Positions 48,180-52,336 of a DNA stretch of 52,336 nt are shown here, piece by piece. The DNA lies in the NCBI GenBank assembly GCA_025927655.1, contig JAICKY010000002.1, forward strand, positions 1 to 52,336. The letters are read 5' to 3'. The first letter of the stretch is position 1. Each line of letters opens with the position of its first letter. Source of the stretch: Candidatus Saccharimonadota bacterium (GTDB taxonomy: Bacteria > Patescibacteriota > Saccharimonadia > Saccharimonadales > UBA4665). The notes under the pieces are model-generated. The model was not told the DNA's origin, searched no databases, and worked only from the letters and a program-made list of their open reading frames with translations. Made by a program: the position numbers and the translations under genes.

Positions 48180-49169
48180 ATGAATCATATGCCTACTCAA
48201 ACTGCCGCAACTAAAAATGGTTCACGATCTATAGCTCCCGTTTTGCCCTACGGGGGGTTGTCTCTGGTCTGGCTGCTCATAGTCCTGCTGTCGGTCACGG
48301 CCGATAACAGCTCGCTTGCCACCAAATACAGGCTGTCTACCACGCAGCTACATTCCTTGCAGCTAGCGGTTTCAGTACCAGGGCTGGTGATTTGGCTGAC
48401 TATTTTATTCGCAGCCATAAGTATTGGACGCTACGCCCGCACGATTGCTGGTTCTAAAGAAGGACCGGGTTTTCGCCTCGTAGCATATAGCCTTTTCGCG
48501 CTGCTGGCCGGGTTGGTCGCTAATAGCTTTTTAGGGGGGCTAAAACAGGTGGTGGTTCAGCATGCGGCTAACCCTCAAGCAGTGGACACCGCATTCGTTG
48601 TACTAAACAATTACGTATCTGTTGTTGCGGCCTTGGCGAGCTACGGTTTGCTATTGCACGGCAGCAAACTGTTACTTCGTTCTATTGGCAAACGGCTTGA
48701 TCTGGCAAAGAAGCTGCTGCCCGTCGGGACGGCTTTTGTGGCTCTGACTATTGCATACCTTTGGTTAATCCACGGCAATCCTGCCCGTCAGATGTCGAGC
48801 GATCCGGTCATTAATACAACCTTTGGTTTACCCTACTGGCTTATAGTTTGCACCGTGGCGTTGCCGTTCGTAGCAGCTTGGCTGATAGGCGTGCTGGCGC
48901 TGATAGGCGTGTATCAATACCGCGCGGAGGCTTCCGGCATAATCTATAAGCTGCTGTTTAGGAAACTGGTTGTCGGTATGACGTTGTTTATAGGGCTGAC
49001 TATAAGCCTGCAGCTATTCATCCAGCTGTACAGCCTGTACGCTACCCGTAGCTTGTCATCGCTCCTAGGCATTGTCGCAGTCGTTTACCTGATTTTAGCC
49101 TATGGTTTTATCCTGATAGCCCAGGGTGCTCGAAAGCTTAATAAAATCGAGACATTGTTAATCGAATGA
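48180..49169 (+). CDS. Eight-TM membrane protein in the signalling cluster
   Basis: 329 residues, about eight TM helices (near 25-45, 65-85, 100-120, 143-165, 175-195, 215-243, 260-285, 295-318) and short loops. It starts 9 bp after the histidine kinase and overlaps the next gene by 4 bp (ATGA), so it is part of the kinase-receiver operon. No signature of a known transporter is seen. It may sense a signal or anchor the small helical protein that follows. Confidence 0.7.
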   Translation: MNHMPTQTAATKNGSRSIAPVLPYGGLSLVWLLIVLLSVTADNSSLATKYRLSTTQLHSLQLAVSVPGLVIWLTILFAAISIGRYARTIAGSKEGPGFRLVAYSLFALLAGLVANSFLGGLKQVVVQHAANPQAVDTAFVVLNNYVSVVAALASYGLLLHGSKLLLRSIGKRLDLAKKLLPVGTAFVALTIAYLWLIHGNPARQMSSDPVINTTFGLPYWLIVCTVALPFVAAWLIGVLALIGVYQYRAEASGIIYKLLFRKLVVGMTLFIGLTISLQLFIQLYSLYATRSLSSLLGIVAVVYLILAYGFILIAQGARKLNKIETLLIE

Positions 49170-49423
49170 GTACAGCCATGAATACTAGCCACCGGTACTA
49201 CAGGCAAGTGGTGCGCGCGACCGAAGAATACCTAGGGCCAGCTGCCGAACGGTTTGTGAACCGCCAGATTGAGTTCCGCTTGGGCAAAACGCCAGAAACC
49301 ATTGAACGCAGCGATATACCGAAGCTCAAGGAAGCCATCGGCACAGCCCTGGGCCTGCTAGTAAAAGACCAAGAGATTATTACCCAAGCTATGCACAAAA
49401 TTGACCTAATCGCAAAGGAGTAA
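49166..49423 (+). CDS. Small helical protein in the signalling operon
   Basis: 85 residues: MSTAMNTSHRYYRQVVRATE, EYLGPAAERFVNRQIEFRLG and a C-terminal helix KEAIGTALGLLVKDQEIITQ. Entirely helical by pattern. His9 is the only His near an HPt-like position, but no HPt signature is present. It overlaps the 8-TM gene by 4 bp and is 3 bp before receiver 2, so it probably works with them. Function unknown. Confidence 0.65.
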   Translation: MSTAMNTSHRYYRQVVRATEEYLGPAAERFVNRQIEFRLGKTPETIERSDIPKLKEAIGTALGLLVKDQEIITQAMHKIDLIAKE

Positions 49424-49426
49424 GCC

Positions 49427-49801
49427 ATGCCTCAAACCGCTCTAGTAATCGAAGATGATCTGTCATTGGCCCAGGCCATCGATAAAAAACTGAAACTTAG
49501 CGGCTTTAGTACGCTGACCGCCCGCTCGGTTGATGACGCTCTGCGGTGTATGGATAGCCAGCGGCCTAACGTTATTTGGCTTGATCACTACCTGCTTGGC
49601 GACAAAGACGGCATTGATTTTGCCGCCGAGGTTAAGGCGCACGATGACTGGAAAGATATTCCGATGTATATCGTTTCTAACACTGCCAGCAGCGACAAAG
49701 TGGCGACCTACAACAAACTGGGCGTTCGCCGTTACTATGTCAAGGCTGATCACCGGCTGGACGAAATTATTGCCGACATCAAGGCTGGCGCGGGTTCTTA
49801 G
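49427..49801 (+). CDS. Stand-alone response-regulator receiver 2
   Basis: 124 residues. TALVIEDDLSLAQAIDKKLK, phosphoacceptor VIWLDHYLLGDKDG, switch YIVSNTASS and Lys in RYYVKADH. The Asp is followed by His rather than the usual hydrophobic residue. No output domain. It lies 3 bp after the small helical protein. Confidence 0.92.
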   Translation: MPQTALVIEDDLSLAQAIDKKLKLSGFSTLTARSVDDALRCMDSQRPNVIWLDHYLLGDKDGIDFAAEVKAHDDWKDIPMYIVSNTASSDKVATYNKLGVRRYYVKADHRLDEIIADIKAGAGS

Positions 49802-49804
49802 GCT

Positions 49805-50170
49805 ATGGCTGGTGCTGTCAAAAAAGTCCTGGTTGTCGAAGACGAAAAGCCGCTGGCCGGAGCATTGGAGCTGAAGCTGAAAAAACAAGGCTATCAAGTA
49901 GCGGTCGCGCATAACGGCCAGGTTGCCCTGGAACTCATGGCAAGCGAGTCGTACGACGTAGCACTGCTCGATCTGGTAATGCCGGTTATGGATGGATTCG
50001 AGGTGTTGGAGGCGGCTCGAAAATTGCAGTCAGCTCCCGTTTTTATAGTTTTATCAAATCTAACGCAGCCTGACGACGCTTCCAGGGCGATCAGGCTGGG
50101 CGCTTATAAGTTTTTGGTAAAATCCGACACGCCTCTGGCGGCAATTGTACAAGAGATAGCCGCGCTATAA
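49805..50170 (+). CDS. Stand-alone response-regulator receiver 3
   Basis: 121 residues. KVLVVEDEKPLAGALELKLK, phosphoacceptor ALLDLVMPVMDGFEVL, switch FIVLSNLTQ, Lys FLVKSD. The most canonical receiver of the five. It starts 3 bp after receiver 2, so the kinase/8-TM/helical/receiver-2/receiver-3 genes form one operon. It overlaps the end of receiver 4, on the other strand, by 6 bp. Confidence 0.93.
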   Translation: MAGAVKKVLVVEDEKPLAGALELKLKKQGYQVAVAHNGQVALELMASESYDVALLDLVMPVMDGFEVLEAARKLQSAPVFIVLSNLTQPDDASRAIRLGAYKFLVKSDTPLAAIVQEIAAL

Positions 50171-50569
50171 TGCGGCTTTAGATTCGCCGATGACCTCGAT
50201 AAAGCGGTTGACTGTGTCGTCTAATCGGACTTCGGCCTTGATAATCCATTCTTTAGCACCGAGCTCGATCGCTTGTTTAATCAGGTCCGGGTTGCCGGTG
50301 TTGCTGACAATGAGGACAGGGCAAGTTTGCCAGCCGGGCATGGCGATGAACCGCTGCATAAATTCCAGGCCGTTGATTTCGTACACGTCAAAATCCAGCC
50401 AAATACCGTCAAAGTGTTTGCCGCGGGCAGTAATGGCATCGAGTGCCAGCTTCCCGTTATCAAACGTGGTTGGTTCCAGGCCTGCCTTAATAAGTTTTGT
50501 GTTGATGGCCTCTTTGAGGCTTGGTTCGTCCTCAATGACTAGGACTTGATACTTCTGATTCTGTTCCAT
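50165..50569 (-). CDS. Stand-alone response-regulator receiver 4
   Basis: 134 residues from ATG 50569 (MEQNQKYQVLVIEDEPSLKE). Phosphoacceptor GIWLDFDVYEINGLEF, switch LIVSNTGN, Lys EWIIKAEV. It resembles receiver 2 (IWLD, VSNT). Its start lies inside the end of the kinase gene upstream (overlap 38 bp), so the pair is co-translated. Confidence 0.92.
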   Translation of the reverse strand: MEQNQKYQVLVIEDEPSLKEAINTKLIKAGLEPTTFDNGKLALDAITARGKHFDGIWLDFDVYEINGLEFMQRFIAMPGWQTCPVLIVSNTGNPDLIKQAIELGAKEWIIKAEVRLDDTVNRFIEVIGESKAAL

Positions 50570-51665
50570 TTGTAGCCACTGTAACACCTTTTAGGGGCAG
50601 CGTAAACCAGAAGGTGCTGCCTTTTCCTACCTCGCTTTCAAACCAAATATTGCCGCCAGAGCGGTGGGCGATAATCCGGCACAGGTGCAGGCCCAAACCG
50701 GTTCCATCGGGGTCGTGCTGTATGGCGCTTTGATCGCGGTAGAACTTTTCGAAGATCATCTTTTGATGGTCTCTGGGTATGCCGATGCCGGAATCGGTCA
50801 CCTGTAGTAACAATACGTCCTGGAGTTTCGACAAGAAGATGGTTACGTCGGAGTTGTCCCGTGAGTACTTAATGGCGTTAGCGATTAGGTTTTCGAACAC
50901 GTACCCGATGAGCGTACCGTCCAAAAATATTTCCGGCAGGTTTTGGTGGAAACTGGTGATGAGGGTGATGTTTCGCCTTTGCGCCTGTACGGTTTGCGCT
51001 TGCACGACTTCTTGCAGTAATTTGTGAACCTCCACCGAATGAGGCTTTAGCTGCAAGGAACCGGTTTCGATACGGGATAATTGCAGCAAGGCTGCTATCA
51101 GGTCATTCATGCGGCCGATGCTTTGCACGACGTTGGCTAGAATGTGCGACTGCTCCGGGTTAAGTTGTGATTCGTAGCGTTTCAGAAACAGGCCAATGCC
51201 CCATTTGATGCCGGTTAAAGGCGTCCGGAGTTCATGCGAAGCCATCGTTACAAAATCACTTCTGGAACGCATTGCCGATTCGATGTCGGTCTTGTCGACG
51301 ATTACGATGGCCCATGTGTCAGAACCGCCGCGCGGTTTAATAATTTGAAATTCCAAATACCGCTCTGTGCTGTCTTCTTGGTCGATATATGTTAGTTTTT
51401 CAGTTCGCTGGTCTTCAGCCTGGGGCGGCGAATCTTTTTTAATAAGCCAAAAGGGACTCATGTCGGTGTCGGCCGGTACATTGGCGAGTGCTAAAATGCC
51501 CGGCCAGGAAATTCCGACCAGATCGGGCTTGAGCTTAAAGAAATTGATTCCGGCTTGGTTGATGCTGGTGACTTCTGTCGAGCCGGCGTTGACCAGCAAT
51601 ATCGGCCGGTCGATGTACTGCACAATGGCATCCAGTTCATCCGGGAGTGTAAGCATTAGCTCCAT
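50532..51665 (-). CDS. Soluble histidine kinase with PAS-like domain
   Basis: 377 residues, no TM helix. An N-terminal PAS-like domain (about 10-130: LDAIVQYIDRPILLVNAGST) is followed by the H-box VTMASHELRTPLTGIKW, N box ENLIANAIKYSRDNSD, G1 VTDSGIGIP, F box FEKFYRD and G2 PDGTGLGLHL. The frame is open further upstream, but ATG 51665 follows TATGAT (minus strand 51677-51672) by 6 nt and starts the PAS domain. It probably phosphorylates receiver 4 and perhaps receiver 5. Confidence 0.93.
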   Translation of the reverse strand: MELMLTLPDELDAIVQYIDRPILLVNAGSTEVTSINQAGINFFKLKPDLVGISWPGILALANVPADTDMSPFWLIKKDSPPQAEDQRTEKLTYIDQEDSTERYLEFQIIKPRGGSDTWAIVIVDKTDIESAMRSRSDFVTMASHELRTPLTGIKWGIGLFLKRYESQLNPEQSHILANVVQSIGRMNDLIAALLQLSRIETGSLQLKPHSVEVHKLLQEVVQAQTVQAQRRNITLITSFHQNLPEIFLDGTLIGYVFENLIANAIKYSRDNSDVTIFLSKLQDVLLLQVTDSGIGIPRDHQKMIFEKFYRDQSAIQHDPDGTGLGLHLCRIIAHRSGGNIWFESEVGKGSTFWFTLPLKGVTVATNGTESEVSSPSH

Positions 51666-51767
51666 AGCTGCATCATAGCACTTTTTCTTTATTAGCATGA
51701 AGCCCTGTGCTACAATCCGCATATGATTATTTGCAGTAAAATCCCCTGCAGAACGGAGCAAAACTAG

Positions 51768-52181
51768 ATGGCTAAAAAGATCCTGATCGTCGAAGACGAC
51801 AAAGTACTGGCAGAGACGCTTCAAGCTATATTGACTGATACCGGCCTGTACGAGGTAGCAGTAGCTAATGGCGGGGAGGCGGGGCTGCAACTGGCGGATG
51901 AGTTTAAGCCCGATCTGATCATTCTTGATTTGTTGATGGCAGGCACCACTGGCATGGATTTGCTGGCCAAATGGAAGGAAACGGGCCTGAGCGGCCGTGT
52001 ACCCGTCATCGTTGCGACCAACCTCGATCAGCTGCCATTTATGAATCACGCCATGACAATGGGCGTACACAATTACTTCCTGAAGAGCGAAATGTCACCC
52101 GAAGCGATTGTTAACCACTGCGCCAAGGTTTTAGCCGAGGCAGATGGCTCCCAGGTGCCGCCATCGGCACCCTCTCAGTAA
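51768..52181 (+). CDS. Stand-alone response-regulator receiver 5
   Basis: 137 residues. KKILIVEDDKVLAETLQAIL, phosphoacceptor LIILDLLMAGTTGMD, switch VIVATNLDQ (Thr) and Lys YFLKSEM. A short Ser/Pro tail replaces any output domain. It is divergent from the soluble kinase gene, sharing about 100 bp of upstream region with TACAAT near 51711 and a GGAG site. Confidence 0.92.
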   Translation: MAKKILIVEDDKVLAETLQAILTDTGLYEVAVANGGEAGLQLADEFKPDLIILDLLMAGTTGMDLLAKWKETGLSGRVPVIVATNLDQLPFMNHAMTMGVHNYFLKSEMSPEAIVNHCAKVLAEADGSQVPPSAPSQ

Positions 52182-52268
52182 TAAGTGTAATCTGATAAAT
52201 ACCCCCAAAGGTAATCCACCAGTTCTACTGGTGTGACTCGAAAAGGTTCGACCTTTACCCTTGCACAG

Positions 52269-52305
52269 AATAAGCCCCGGCATACAGTGTATGCCGGGGC
52301 TTATT
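52269..52305. terminator. 17-bp stem terminator after receiver 5
   Basis: AATAAGCCCCGGCATAC (52269-52285), AGT loop, and its perfect complement (52289-52305). A-rich and T-rich ends make it bidirectional. Upstream (52220-52256) are two small hairpins, CACCAGT-TCT-ACTGGTG and AAAGG-TTCGA-CCTTT. Nothing else is seen to the window end. Confidence 0.75.
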
Positions 52306-52336
52306 GCTGAGTTGGGAAAAATCCGCCGCGTCGAAA

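Noticed and set aside
51666-52070. 135-codon N-terminal extension of the soluble histidine kinase
   Set aside because: It is antisense to receiver 5 and crosses the kinase promoter; the PAS domain begins at 51665.
52200-52260. tRNA-like element with GGTTCGACC near the window end
   Set aside because: The T-loop would be 5 nt, and no acceptor or anticodon arm of proper length can be formed.
1-52336. UGA recoded as glycine (code 25) as in some CPR lineages
   Set aside because: TGA is the natural stop of rnc, the ArsR gene and the DUF6496-like gene, with start overlaps (ATGA), and no conserved protein has an internal TGA at a Gly position.
1-52336. CRISPR array or cas genes
   Set aside because: No regularly spaced direct repeats with unique spacers and no Cas motifs are visible.

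Overview
The window looks like a chromosomal segment of a member of the Candidate Phyla Radiation (Patescibacteria), most probably Candidatus Saccharibacteria (TM7). This is an inference from the gene set: glycolytic pyk-pgk-tpiA, many small lineage-type proteins, several single-domain response regulators, short ribosomal and processing proteins, and Pro-rich single-pass membrane proteins. TGA clearly acts as a stop (rnc, the ArsR gene, the DUF6496-like gene), so the UGA=Gly code of Gracilibacteria does not apply. Promoters are recognisable as sigma70-type. In about fifteen cases the -10 box lies only 6-10 nt before the start codon, so much of the transcriptome appears leaderless.

Layout. 1-1.75 kb is a scrambled patch: the 3' end of an IS200/IS605 transposase, a VapBC-like toxin-antitoxin pair between two diverged copies of an unknown C-terminal gene fragment, and a decayed C-terminal domain of a second pyruvate kinase. 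1.75-5.7 kb holds envelope proteins, a frameshifted gene, and a TetR regulator with a broken NTF2-like partner. 5.9-15.7 kb holds glycolysis (pyk, pgk, tpiA), a UvrD/PcrA helicase, an Rpf/YabE-like wall hydrolase, rsmA and an XRE/membrane-protein pair. 15.9-16.3 kb is a tmRNA gene with an unusually long predicted tag. 16.5-23.7 kb is accessory: Nudix, PadR/membrane protein, small stress proteins, a beta-lactamase-fold protein, a DnaQ-like exonuclease, RelBE and tRNA-Ala(GGC).

25-34 kb is core information processing: a MurF-like ligase, leuS behind a Leu-rich leader peptide and terminator, rpmF-nusB, a Nudix gene, rnc with a structured leader, rpsP, khpA and trmD. 34-38.5 kb has a nickel superoxide dismutase with its maturation protease, and a MarR-controlled efflux operon. 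38.6-42.7 kb holds small stress proteins and an ArsR-AHSA1 group. A short AlaRS gene (42.8-44.7 kb) follows; its 3' end is duplicated around a small dispersed repeat also found after khpA.

44.9-52.3 kb is a signalling island: five stand-alone receiver proteins, two histidine kinases, an 8-TM protein and a small helical protein. None of the receivers has a DNA-binding domain, so output is probably by protein-protein contact. Several genes carry a single apparent frameshift at a short homopolymer. These may be sequencing errors rather than true pseudogenes.
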